Source: CAZVAO01 sp964625175 (GTDB lineage Bacteria; Bacillota; UBA994; PWPR01). From it: a stretch of 8,015 bases of DNA. The DNA lies in contig CAZVAO010000105.1 of the NCBI GenBank assembly GCA_964625175.1, positions 1 through 8,015 on the forward strand. Reading direction: 5' to 3'. Position numbers and translations under genes: made by a program. The notes under the pieces are model-generated. The model did not search any database. It saw only the letters and a program-made list of their open reading frames with translations, and was not told where the DNA came from. Shown here piece after piece: positions 1 to 5,576 of this stretch (position 1 is its first letter; each line of letters opens with the position of its first letter).

Positions 1-1
1 C

Positions 2-68
2 GGGTTTTCGATTTGTTGAAACCACAAAGAACACGAAGGGCACAAAGAACGGCTTGATTACGTGGATG
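2..68. repeat. Dispersed intergenic repeat, module A, left copy
   Basis: This non-coding stretch matches 7842-7898 in the same orientation. Shared blocks are gggttt, atttgttg, cacaaag, ggcac, aacggcttgat and ggtggatg or a close form. The left copy is about 10 bases longer because the cacaaagaac block appears twice, separated by acgaaggg. Orientation is arbitrary and no ORF fits it. It belongs to a mosaic of repeats that reappears at the other end of the window. Function unknown. Confidence 0.7.
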
Positions 69-112
69 TGTTTTGGGGTGTCTTATATTGATGTATTCCG
101 CCAAATTATATG

Positions 113-163
113 GCCTGCGGCCGCACAGTGTTGTGCGGGAGATCAGTGATCTCCCCTACAGGC
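113..163. repeat. Palindromic intergenic element with two hairpins inside an outer stem
   Basis: An outer stem GCCTG (113-117) / CAGGC (159-163) encloses two adjacent hairpins. The first is CGCACA (122-127) with TGTGCG (132-137), loop of 4. The second is GGAGATCA (138-145) with TGATCTCC (147-154), centred on a single G. Together they could form a three-way junction in RNA or extruded DNA. No poly-U tract follows on either strand, so it is not an intrinsic terminator. It resembles REP-like intergenic elements; the family is not identified. Confidence 0.5.
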
Positions 164-259
164 ACGGGACCCTTAATTTATTGGAGGTTGGCAAATTGTG
201 AACACGTGATTTCTTATTAATACAAGAAAAGGACAAGCAGAGCTTGCCTACCTTGACCT
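164..259. other. Non-coding spacer with one small hairpin
   Basis: No ORF with a ribosome binding site is seen on either strand. The only structure noted is a small stem CAAGC (234-238) / GCTTG (242-246) with a three-base loop. Nothing else can be supported here. Confidence 0.4.
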
Positions 260-280
260 GATCCCTGGTCCCTGGTCCCC
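260..280 (-). repeat. Heptad repeat, three GGGACC-like units
   Basis: On the minus strand three successive heptads read GGGGACC, AGGGACC and AGGGATC. A related but more G-rich heptad array lies at 7779-7804 on the plus strand. There are only three G-runs of at least three here, so this copy does not meet the usual G-quadruplex pattern. It sits between modules A and B of the left repeat mosaic. Confidence 0.6.
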
Positions 281-315
281 GATTATCCTCTCACCCTATA
301 ATTACCTCCACCTAT

Positions 316-408
316 GTAGGGGTCACCCTCGTGCCTACCCGAACATTAATGTGCGCCGAAGCACCTGATGCCGTTTACGCATCAAGTGGCGGCACCTAAT
401 TTGGGTAG
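316..408. repeat. Dispersed repeat, module B: long imperfect hairpin
   Basis: Positions 316-370 match 7961-8015 at 52 of 55 positions, ungapped and in the same orientation. From 335 to 408 the sequence folds as one long imperfect hairpin: CTACCC (335-340) with GGGTAG (403-408), then ATTA..GTGC with GCAC.TAAT, CCG with CGG, and CAC.TGATGC with GCATCA.GTG around loop CGTTTAC. A smaller stem GTAGG (316-320) / CCTAC (334-338) overlaps the left arm and would compete with it. This is a REP-like intergenic element without coding potential. Transposase-linked mobility cannot be shown from this window. Confidence 0.7.
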
Positions 409-470
409 AGTGTTATTATGAAATATGTTCGTGATTAGCGATATCCATTTATATAAGGCAATTAAAACAA

Positions 471-637
471 CAAAAAGCACCGCTAAAAGGCAGTGCTTAA
501 TTAGGTCTTTATTAGTAAGAATTTCAGAATTGTAGAGAGGTCAAGGCACAAGTATGTTTGTGCAATGGCGCTATGCATCTAGCATGCTGAATAAGAAAAA
601 CAGTTTGCAACGCCGAAATAGTACATTTATAACATTC
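471..637 (-). repeat. Tandem ~167-bp element, distal copy, with terminator
   Basis: This is the second of two tandem, diverged copies of one unit downstream of rplT (the other is 638-805). The best conserved block is 552-489 on the minus strand, matching 718-655 at 48 of 64 positions without gaps (offset 166). It includes the invariant strings CTTGTGCCTTG and TTCTGAAATTCT. The copy ends in its own intrinsic terminator (472-498). A second stem, GCACAA (546-551 region) with TTGTGC, is present here but not in the other copy. No consistent reading frame survives in both copies, so a small RNA or a duplicated 3' UTR is more likely than a peptide gene. Confidence 0.55.
472..498 (-). terminator. Intrinsic terminator of the distal tandem element
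   Basis: On the minus strand the stem AAGCACTGC (498-490) pairs with GCGGTGCTT (483-475) over 9 bp with one G-U pair. The loop is 6 nt, and five U follow (476-472). It is the second terminator in series after rplT. Confidence 0.75.
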
Positions 638-664
638 AAAAAGGCATTGCGGATCGCAATGCCT
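638..664 (-). terminator. Intrinsic terminator of the infC-rpmI-rplT operon
   Basis: A perfect 10-bp stem, AGGCATTGCG (minus strand 664-655) / CGCAATGCCT (651-642), with a three-base loop is followed by a U-tract (642-638). It lies about 140 bases after the rplT stop and is the first good terminator downstream of the operon. Confidence 0.85.
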
Positions 665-805
665 AATCAACTCTTAAATATTTAGAATTTCAGAAATGCG
701 GTGAAGCCAAGGCACAAGCTTATTTTTCATATGAGGCTATACAAGAAGTATGCCGATTATTAAAAATAAGTGCAGTAACACGGGCATCACCCATTTATGG
801 AATTC
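638..805 (-). repeat. Tandem ~167-bp element, rplT-proximal copy
   Basis: This first copy of the tandem unit begins at the rplT stop codon and ends with the terminator at 638-664. It therefore forms the whole 3' untranslated region of the rplT message. Upstream of the 64-nt conserved block it aligns more loosely with the distal copy (shared GAAT, ATAAATG, GTT, GCAT and ATAGC in the same order). Two very short ORFs occur on the minus strand, one of 16 mostly hydrophobic codons and one of 18 codons, but neither has a proper Shine-Dalgarno sequence or an intact counterpart in the other copy. Confidence 0.55.
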
Positions 806-1161
806 TAATTTAATGCTTCTCTGGCGATATTAGCAACTTGCGCAAACGCTGCTTTATCATTGACGGCCATTTCAGCTAACATTTTGCGGTTAATATCCAC
901 ATTTGCTTGCTTCAGACCAAACATTAAACGGTTATAAGATAAGCCATTATTACGGGCTTCAGCATTGATTCTCGTGATCCATAATTTACGGAAGTCGCGC
1001 GCACGGCGACGACGGTCACGATAATTATTGGTCATAGCGCGAACAACTGCCTGTTTTGCAACACGCAAATGTCTGCTTCTAGTTCCTTTAAAGCCTCTGG
1101 CAGCCTTTAATACTTTTTTACGGCGCTGGCGTGACTTGACACCTTTTTTAACTCTAGCCAT
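805..1161 (-). CDS. rplT: Large ribosomal subunit protein bL20
   Basis: 118 residues, the normal length for bL20. It binds 23S rRNA early in 50S assembly, and in several bacteria it also represses its own operon. The sequence shows the very basic N-terminal extension (MARVKKGVKSRQRRKK) and the family run TNNYRDRRRRARDFRKLWI around residues 44-62, followed by the C-terminal globular half that in known systems binds the operator RNA. The ATG at 1161 is preceded by AGGAGG (1176-1171) at 9 nt spacing. It is the last gene of infC-rpmI-rplT, 24 nt after rpmI. Regulation is expected through the leader upstream of infC (inference from Bacillus subtilis, where L20 controls attenuation). Nothing in the protein looks unusual. 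Confidence 0.97.
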   Translation of the reverse strand: MARVKKGVKSRQRRKKVLKAARGFKGTRSRHLRVAKQAVVRAMTNNYRDRRRRARDFRKLWITRINAEARNNGLSYNRLMFGLKQANVDINRKMLAEMAVNDKAAFAQVANIAREALN

Positions 1162-1185
1162 TTTTCAAATCCTCCTGATCTCAGC

Positions 1186-1386
1186 CTAAAACGCGTAAGG
1201 TAATAAGCGCTTTACGCGACTTTCGTCATTCTCGTGAACTAAAGTACCTTTAGCAAGGTTCTTGCGTTGACGTAATCCCTTGCGCATAGCGCGGTGATTT
1301 GAATAGGCCTTATGTCTTTTTATTTTTCCTTTTGCAGTAACTTTCATTCGCTTAGCAGCACCGCGATGTGTTTTCATTTTAGGCAT
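1186..1386 (-). CDS. rpmI: Large ribosomal subunit protein bL35
   Basis: 66 residues, the expected size for bL35, a small basic protein of the 50S subunit. The N-terminus MPKMKTHRGAAKR and the C-terminus ending in RLLPYAF are family hallmarks. The ATG at 1386 lies 17 nt after the infC stop. Its ribosome binding site is a run of six G (1401-1396) at 9 nt spacing, an AGGGGG form with one mismatch to AGGAGG, unlike the perfect AGGAGG of infC, rplT and thrS. Translational coupling to infC is plausible given the short gap. The order infC-rpmI-rplT is the near-universal bacterial arrangement. Confidence 0.97.
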   Translation of the reverse strand: MPKMKTHRGAAKRMKVTAKGKIKRHKAYSNHRAMRKGLRQRKNLAKGTLVHENDESRVKRLLPYAF

Positions 1387-1403
1387 AATGTTAAGCCCCC
1401 CTG

Positions 1404-1919
1404 TTAAGATTGTTTGGTAGGGCTATAAATCACACTCATATTACGCCCTTCCATTTTTGGCCTAGCATCTGCTTTGCCATATTCGGTTAATAATTCTCCG
1501 AATCTTTCTAAGACTTCACGACCCAAGCGACTATGAACCACTTGACGTCCACGAAAACGAATTGTAAGCTTCACCTTATTGCCACTCTGTAAAAACTTCA
1601 CGGCATGGCGAGCCTTCGTATTAAGATCGTTTTCTTCAATAGTTGGAGACATGCGAATCTCTTTCAATGCGACGACGTGTTGCTTCTTACGAGCTTCACG
1701 TTCGCGCTTGCTCTGCTCATACTTATAACGCCCATAATTCATGATCTTTGCCACTGGTGGCTTAGCCTGAGGTGAAATTAAAGCTAAATCCATACTGAGA
1801 TTCATAGCTTTTTCCAAAGCGTCTTCAGTAGACATTATTCCAAGCTGTTCACCATCGTGGTTAACAACCCGCAGTTCTCTTGCTTTTATCTGCTCATTAA
1901 TATCCAGTTCGCGACTAAT
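1404..1919 (-). CDS. infC: Translation initiation factor IF-3, AUU start
   Basis: IF3 binds the 30S subunit, prevents premature joining of 50S and checks start codon and initiator tRNA. The N-domain contains LRVVNHDGEQLGIMS and the ALISPQAKPPVAKIMNYGRYKYE segment. The lysine/arginine-rich linker (EQSKREREARKKQ) leads into the C-domain with LKEIRMSPTIEENDL, the RFRGRQ..H region and PKMEGRNM near the end. A GTG at 1928 is in frame, but it overlaps the perfect AGGAGG (1933-1928) and so cannot be the start. The codon 8 nt after that AGGAGG is ATT (1919-1917), giving MSRELDINEQ and 171 residues. AUU is the known infC start in E. coli and Geobacillus stearothermophilus and allows IF3 to repress itself. 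The gene also follows an attenuator leader. Confidence 0.93.
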   Translation of the reverse strand: MSRELDINEQIKARELRVVNHDGEQLGIMSTEDALEKAMNLSMDLALISPQAKPPVAKIMNYGRYKYEQSKREREARKKQHVVALKEIRMSPTIEENDLNTKARHAVKFLQSGNKVKLTIRFRGRQVVHSRLGREVLERFGELLTEYGKADARPKMEGRNMSVIYSPTKQS

Positions 1920-1927
1920 TGTATACA

Positions 1928-1933
1928 CCTCCT
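1928..1933 (-). promoter_or_regulatory. infC ribosome binding site that sets the AUU start
   Basis: AGGAGG on the minus strand, with an 8-nt spacer (TGTATACA) to ATT at 1919. There is no ATG, GTG or TTG at a usable distance downstream in this frame. The in-frame GTG uses the last G of this site as its first base. Confidence 0.88.
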
Positions 1934-2045
1934 AAATAAAAAACAGGTAGCAAAGCCACCTGTTTAAAAACATTGTTAACTTTTAACCTCATAATTTGCT
2001 CATAAGGTGAGAAGCGGTGGCTTCTTCTTGTTCTTAAGTTTTAAC
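1934..2045 (-). promoter_or_regulatory. infC operon leader with attenuator, probable L20 leader
   Basis: This ~110-nt untranslated leader lies between the TTGACA promoter and infC. Two mutually exclusive states can be read. (1) A hairpin AGAAGC (minus 2025-2020) / GCTTCT (2015-2010) leaves the terminator at 1942-1964 free to form. (2) AAGCCACC (2023-2016) pairs over 8 bp with GGTGGCTT (1960-1953), which is the 5' arm of the terminator, giving an antiterminator. Bacillus subtilis has an infC leader attenuated by protein L20, and the position and logic match that family. Assignment to it is inference; I cannot confirm the L20-binding pseudoknot by eye. Confidence 0.72.
1938..1964 (-). terminator. 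Attenuator terminator upstream of infC
   Basis: The stem AACAGGTGGC (minus 1964-1955) / GCTACCTGTT (1951-1942) is 10 bp with one G-U pair and a three-base loop. It is followed by a U-run (1943-1938). It ends 5 bases before the AGGAGG of infC, so termination here prevents expression of the whole operon. It may also serve as terminator for read-through from thrS. Confidence 0.88.
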
Positions 2046-2051
2046 AGAGTA

Positions 2052-2080
2052 ATGTTACCACTTCTAGCGCCATATGTCAA
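2052..2080 (-). promoter_or_regulatory. Sigma-A promoter of infC-rpmI-rplT
   Basis: -35 TTGACA (2080-2075), a 17-nt spacer, and -10 TAACAT (2057-2052). Start of transcription is expected near 2045. It lies in the thrS-infC intergenic region, so the operon can be transcribed independently of thrS. Confidence 0.82.
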
Positions 2081-2133
2081 CACTATTTCGGAACAATTAC
2101 ATATCCATATTCAACGAAGCGTCATTCATTGCA

Positions 2134-2176
2134 GCAATGGCTCTTCTATGTCATACGACAGCTTCTCCAGCATTGC
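2134..2176 (-). other. Foldable segment in the thrS 3' untranslated region
   Basis: Outer stem GCAATG (minus 2176-2171) / CATTGC (2139-2134), inner stem TGTC / GACA (2160-2157 with 2152-2149) and tetraloop GTAT, separated by two purine-rich strands (GGAGAAG and AGAAGAG). No U-tract follows, so it is not a classical terminator. Function unknown. Confidence 0.3.
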
Positions 2177-2192
2177 CTTAGACTTAAAACGC

Positions 2193-4118
2193 TTAGCTGA
2201 GTTCAAAAGCCTTGCGCTCAACCTCATCTTGCATCATGGCAATGACCTCTTCTATTTTCTTACTGCCACTATCACCTTCTTTGCGTAGCCGCAATGATAC
2301 GGTGTTAGACTCAACTTCTTTTTCGCCAACAATAATCATATAAGAAATCTTTTGCATCTCAGCTTCACGGATTTTAAATCCAACCTTTTCACTGCGCTCA
2401 TCTAATTCGGCTCTGAGGCCCGCTTGCAACAACTGATCGGTTACTTGCTGGGCATAAGGCGCGTAGCGATCTGCAATTGGAATAACCTTCGCCTGAACTG
2501 GGGCCAGCCACAGTGGGAAGGCACCAGCAAAATGCTCTACTAATACGCCGATAAAACGCTCTATACTGCCGAGTACTGTACGATGAATCATAACTGGGCG
2601 ATGTCGCTCCCCATCAGCGCCAACATACTCCAATTCAAAACGCTCTGGCATCTGCATATCCAGTTGAATGGTTGCGCACTGCCACGTTCTGTCTAAAGAG
2701 TCACGTAAATGGAAGTCAATCTTAGGGCCATAAAAGGCACCATCACCTTCATTGACAATATAATCAACGCCGCGATGATCGAGTACATTGCGTAATGCTT
2801 CTGTTGTAATTTCCCAAACCTCATCACTACCCATAGCATCATCAGGTTTCGTACTCAATTCAATATGGTAATCAAAGCCAAAAGTCTTATAAACATCATC
2901 AACCAAACTGATGACACTGTTCACTTCCTCTTCGATTTGCTCTGGCAACATATAAATATGTGCATCATCTTGCGTAAAGGCACGCACACGCATCAAACCA
3001 TGCAAGGCCCCTGACATTTCGTGACGATGTACTAACCCTAATTCGCACATGCGCAAGGGGAGATCCCGATAGCTGCGCATAGCTGTTTTATAAACCAACA
3101 TTCCCCCTGGGCAGTTCATCGGTTTAACAGCAAAGGGAACCTCGTCAATTTCAGTAAAATACATATTGTCCTGATAGTGATCCCAATGGCCACTCTGCTC
3201 CCAGAGAACACGATGCATCATCATGGGCGTGCGGATTTCCTGGTAACCATACTCATCGTGCTTTTCACGCCAATAGTTTTCCAGCAAATTGCGAATAATC
3301 ATACCCTTGCCGTGGAAGAATGGAAATCCAGGTGCCACCTCATTATTGAAACTGAAGAGATCTAATTCACGACCCAGGCGCCGATGATCGCGTTTCTTTG
3401 CTTCCTCTAACTTGTGGATGTATTCTTCGAGCTGGCTCTTTTTAGCCCATGATGTGGCATAAACGCGTTGCAACATCGGACGTTTTTCATCACCACGCCA
3501 GTAGGCACCTGCAATACTCATCAATTTGAAGGCTTTAATCTGTTTTGTATCATTGATATGTGGGCCTGCACACAGATCAATAAATCCACCTTGATCGTAA
3601 TAACTAATAATCACGTCTTCAGGCAAATCATTAATCAGTTCAACTTTGTAATCTTCGCCCATCTCCTCAAACATCTTCAAAGCTTGATCTCTGCTAATTT
3701 CAAAGCGTTCAAAATGGGGCTTACTATTGATAATTTTTTGCATTTCCGCTTCAATTTTTGGCATATCTTCAGGAACGAGACGATGCTCCATATCGAAGTC
3801 GTAATAGAAACCATTACTGATGGAAGGACCAATCGCTAATTTGGCGTCTGGCCATAGATTCTTAACTGCTTGCGCCATAATATGTGCTGTACTATGGCGA
3901 AAAATATCTTTCCCCTCTTCATCATTAAAACTAAATAATTCAAGTGTTGCATCTTCTGTTATGGGTTTTGAAAGATCGGTCATTTCGCCATTGACCCTTG
4001 CCGCAATCGCTTCTTTACCCAAGCGTCGGCTAATATCATTGGCGACTTCTAAGGCAGTGATACCCTGCTCATAGGATCGTTGTGATCCGTCTTTAAGTTT
4101 AATAACAACTTCACTCAT
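2193..4118 (-). CDS. thrS: Threonine--tRNA ligase
   Basis: 641 residues, typical full-length ThrRS. This cytoplasmic class II synthetase charges tRNA-Thr. Domains in order: TGS (about 1-62), the editing domain with H75xxxH79 and C183 (DLCAGPH, H187) that removes mischarged serine, then the catalytic core and a C-terminal anticodon-binding domain (about 540-641). The zinc ligands that position threonine are present: C336 (MNCPGG), H387 (DDAHIY) and H512 (IHRTVLGS). Motif 2 arginine R365 and motif 3 arginine R521 (SIERFIG) are intact. The ATG at 4118 follows AGGAGG (4132-4127) at 8 nt. Expression is controlled by the T-box directly upstream. The stop lies about 113 bases before the infC promoter, with no obvious terminator of its own. 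Confidence 0.98.
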   Translation of the reverse strand: MSEVVIKLKDGSQRSYEQGITALEVANDISRRLGKEAIAARVNGEMTDLSKPITEDATLELFSFNDEEGKDIFRHSTAHIMAQAVKNLWPDAKLAIGPSISNGFYYDFDMEHRLVPEDMPKIEAEMQKIINSKPHFERFEISRDQALKMFEEMGEDYKVELINDLPEDVIISYYDQGGFIDLCAGPHINDTKQIKAFKLMSIAGAYWRGDEKRPMLQRVYATSWAKKSQLEEYIHKLEEAKKRDHRRLGRELDLFSFNNEVAPGFPFFHGKGMIIRNLLENYWREKHDEYGYQEIRTPMMMHRVLWEQSGHWDHYQDNMYFTEIDEVPFAVKPMNCPGGMLVYKTAMRSYRDLPLRMCELGLVHRHEMSGALHGLMRVRAFTQDDAHIYMLPEQIEEEVNSVISLVDDVYKTFGFDYHIELSTKPDDAMGSDEVWEITTEALRNVLDHRGVDYIVNEGDGAFYGPKIDFHLRDSLDRTWQCATIQLDMQMPERFELEYVGADGERHRPVMIHRTVLGSIERFIGVLVEHFAGAFPLWLAPVQAKVIPIADRYAPYAQQVTDQLLQAGLRAELDERSEKVGFKIREAEMQKISYMIIVGEKEVESNTVSLRLRKEGDSGSKKIEEVIAMMQDEVERKAFELS

Positions 4119-4136
4119 CTTTTTTCCCTCCTAAAT

Positions 4137-4170
4137 AAAAAACTCGCCTCTAATTAAATTTAGAGGCGAG
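4137..4170 (-). terminator. T-box terminator upstream of thrS
   Basis: A perfect 11-bp stem, CTCGCCTCTAA (minus 4170-4160) / TTAGAGGCGAG (4153-4143), with a 6-nt loop and six U (4142-4137). Its 5' arm is the same sequence that forms the 3' half of the antiterminator, so the two are exclusive. Confidence 0.95.
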
Positions 4171-4385
4171 ATACTCGCGGTTCCACTCTAATTCCCTACC
4201 CAAAGCAGGTAGAGCACTCGAAGCTATAACGGAGCTACCGTTTCAACTTACTAACCCGAAGGTGTTCTGCTGAAAGGTTTGAAGGTGGTCTTCACTTGAT
4301 TCCATCACATGCACTTCCAGCCGTGGTGCAATTCTCTGAACTGAGAAAATCAAACTACTATCCTTCGCGTAACCTTTACGCTATT
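4137..4385 (-). promoter_or_regulatory. Threonine T-box riboswitch
   Basis: The T-box sequence AGAGTGGAACCGCGAG is at 4189-4174. The antiterminator is fully readable: TTAGAG (4191-4186) / CTCTAA (4165-4160) and GCGAG / CTCGC, flanking the 7-nt bulge UGGAACC (4185-4179) that binds the tRNA acceptor end. Stem I begins with AAAGGTT (4377-4371), pairing AACCTTT, then GAAGG pairing CCTTC. In the specifier loop, AGTA faces GTGAA, as in the loop E motif. The codon that follows is ACC (4289-4287) plus a purine, which specifies threonine and agrees with the downstream gene. Stem III is the CTACC / GGTAG hairpin near 4195-4212. Uncharged tRNA-Thr should stabilise the antiterminator and turn thrS on. 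Confidence 0.95.
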
Positions 4386-4391
4386 AAAACT

Positions 4392-4420
4392 ATTGTACTC
4401 AATTATGGCGTTTTAGTCAA
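4392..4420 (-). promoter_or_regulatory. Sigma-A promoter of the thrS T-box transcript
   Basis: -35 TTGACT (4420-4415), 17-nt spacer, -10 TACAAT (4397-4392). The predicted start near 4385 leaves just enough sequence for complete T-box stem I. The -35 box starts 5 bases after the stop of the upstream transporter gene. Confidence 0.85.
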
Positions 4421-4424
4421 GTAA

Positions 4425-5342
4425 TCAGTCGTGAACAACCATAATTGATTGCCTCTTAAACCGCCGATCCATCTGAATAATTGAAACCCCGGCTATCACA
4501 CATACAACACCCGCAAGCTGAACGATTCCTAATCGCTCTCCTAGAAAAATAGCAGCAAGTAATGTGGCAGATAAGGGTTCAAAGACCGTATAAACCGAGG
4601 CTTCGGCTGCTCCAATCACTCGTATTCCCTGGATGAGAAGCATGATCCCTACAATGGTACCAAACACGCTCATGCCGAGCACAATACCTACTTTAGCGAA
4701 AGTCAGGTCTAATACAAACTGGAAACCGGTCCCATTGCCAACTAAAAAGACCGCCATAGTCATGGCACAAAAGGTGATATTATACATAGCCGCTATGAAA
4801 CCATTGCATTCGACAGCCATAATCTGATTGCTTAAGGTATAAACGGCATAGCCAACACCAGCCATGAGCATCAAGTATACCCCCGTCATGTTCAACGATA
4901 ATCCCTTAGGATTAATCCCAATCAAAAGCATAATTCCAACGATTGTCATCAACAAGGCCACCCATTTGAATCCTGATATTTTCTGCTTTAACAGGGTGGA
5001 CGTCACAAAAAATGTATAAATCGGATGTAGAAAGAATAGAATAGTGGCGATAGAGACTGGTAAATAGCGCAGTGCATAAAAATAACCAATTGAAGGTAAG
5101 GCGTAGAATAGCCCGCCTTGCACAAAAAATCTGGATATATTTAATGGTGAGATTTTGATTTGGGCACGATAGTGTATAAATGCGACAATCCAGAGAATGA
5201 CTGCCGCCAACGCGTAGCGCAGAAAAAGCACTTCTAAGGGTGTCATGCCTAATTGATACGCCATTTTTCCCCATAGACCCAGCGTTCCAAATCCAATTGA
5301 TGAGATTAAAACCAGAAGAAACCCCTTATAGCGCTCTACCAT
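4425..5342 (-). CDS. EamA/DMT-family membrane transporter
   Basis: 305 residues from the ATG at 5342. About ten hydrophobic segments can be traced (roughly 8-25, 38-57, 71-93, 95-116, 125-143, 153-172, 180-202, 217-238, 245-267, 272-290). They form two EamA repeats, the 10-TM fold of drug/metabolite transporters. Typical signatures are FGTLGLWGK in TM1, FLRYALAA in TM2 and, in the second repeat, AEASVYTVFEPLSATLLAAIFLGE. Substrates of this family range from amino acids and nucleotide sugars to metabolites, so no substrate can be assigned. A TTG at 5360 would add six residues but has no ribosome binding site; the ATG has GAGGG (5354-5350) at about 7 nt. No terminator separates it from the thrS promoter, so its transcripts probably run into the T-box. 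Confidence 0.88.
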   Translation of the reverse strand: MVERYKGFLLVLISSIGFGTLGLWGKMAYQLGMTPLEVLFLRYALAAVILWIVAFIHYRAQIKISPLNISRFFVQGGLFYALPSIGYFYALRYLPVSIATILFFLHPIYTFFVTSTLLKQKISGFKWVALLMTIVGIMLLIGINPKGLSLNMTGVYLMLMAGVGYAVYTLSNQIMAVECNGFIAAMYNITFCAMTMAVFLVGNGTGFQFVLDLTFAKVGIVLGMSVFGTIVGIMLLIQGIRVIGAAEASVYTVFEPLSATLLAAIFLGERLGIVQLAGVVCVIAGVSIIQMDRRFKRQSIMVVHD

Positions 5343-5391
5343 CCTATTACCCTCACACAATCGATTAATTTGTGATTTTTACAATCAATAT

Positions 5392-5400
5392 ACTATAACA
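5392..5400 (-). promoter_or_regulatory. Possible extended -10 promoter of the transporter gene
   Basis: On the minus strand TGTTATAGT gives a TGN extended -10 with TATAGT. There is no good -35 at 16-18 nt upstream. It lies between the tRNA terminator and the ribosome binding site of the transporter, about 50 bases before its ATG. Confidence 0.4.
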
Positions 5401-5452
5401 TAGCATGCCTTTTTATGGTAGATTTTTTTGCCAATTCTCGCTATATTTAAAA

Positions 5453-5482
5453 CAAAAAAGACCCCTCTTCGTGGAGTGGTCT
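5453..5482 (-). terminator. Intrinsic terminator of the tRNA cluster
   Basis: The stem AGACCACTC (minus 5482-5474) / GAGGGGTCT (5467-5459) is 9 bp with one A-G mismatch and a 6-nt loop CACGAA. It is followed by six U (5458-5453). It begins 7 bases after the last tRNA's CCA. Confidence 0.88.
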
Positions 5483-5488
5483 CTTCAG

Positions 5489-5564
5489 TGGTGAGAACGA
5501 CGCGACTTGAACGCGTGACCCCTACCGTGTCAGGGTAGTGCTCTCCCAACTGAGCTACGCTCTC
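5489..5564 (-). tRNA. tRNA-Val (GAC)
   Basis: The cloverleaf reads fully: acceptor GAGAGCG / CGTTCTC with one G-U, D-stem GCTC / GAGC, anticodon stem CTACC / GGTAG around loop CTGACAC (anticodon GAC), and T-stem ACGCG / CGCGT. Discriminator A, CCA encoded (5491-5489). It is the last gene of the cluster, 12 nt after tRNA-Leu. It reads GUC and GUU, complementing the Val(UAC) gene at the front. Confidence 0.96.
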
Positions 5565-5576
5565 ATGATATAAAAA

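Noticed and set aside
720..785. Tiny minus-strand peptides after rplT (16 hydrophobic codons; 18 codons)
   Set aside because: No properly spaced Shine-Dalgarno sequence and the frames are interrupted or lack a start in the sister tandem copy.
2007..2288. 93-codon plus-strand ORF between infC and thrS
   Set aside because: It overlaps the infC promoter and leader and the thrS 3' end, and has no supporting ribosome binding site; a shadow ORF.
4912..5274. 120-codon minus-strand ORF inside the transporter gene
   Set aside because: Overlapping frame of a clearly recognisable DMT transporter; no ribosome binding site or family resemblance.
5401..5440. TTGGCA as -35 box for the transporter promoter
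   Set aside because: Spacing to the TATAGT -10 is about 31 nt, far outside the usable range.
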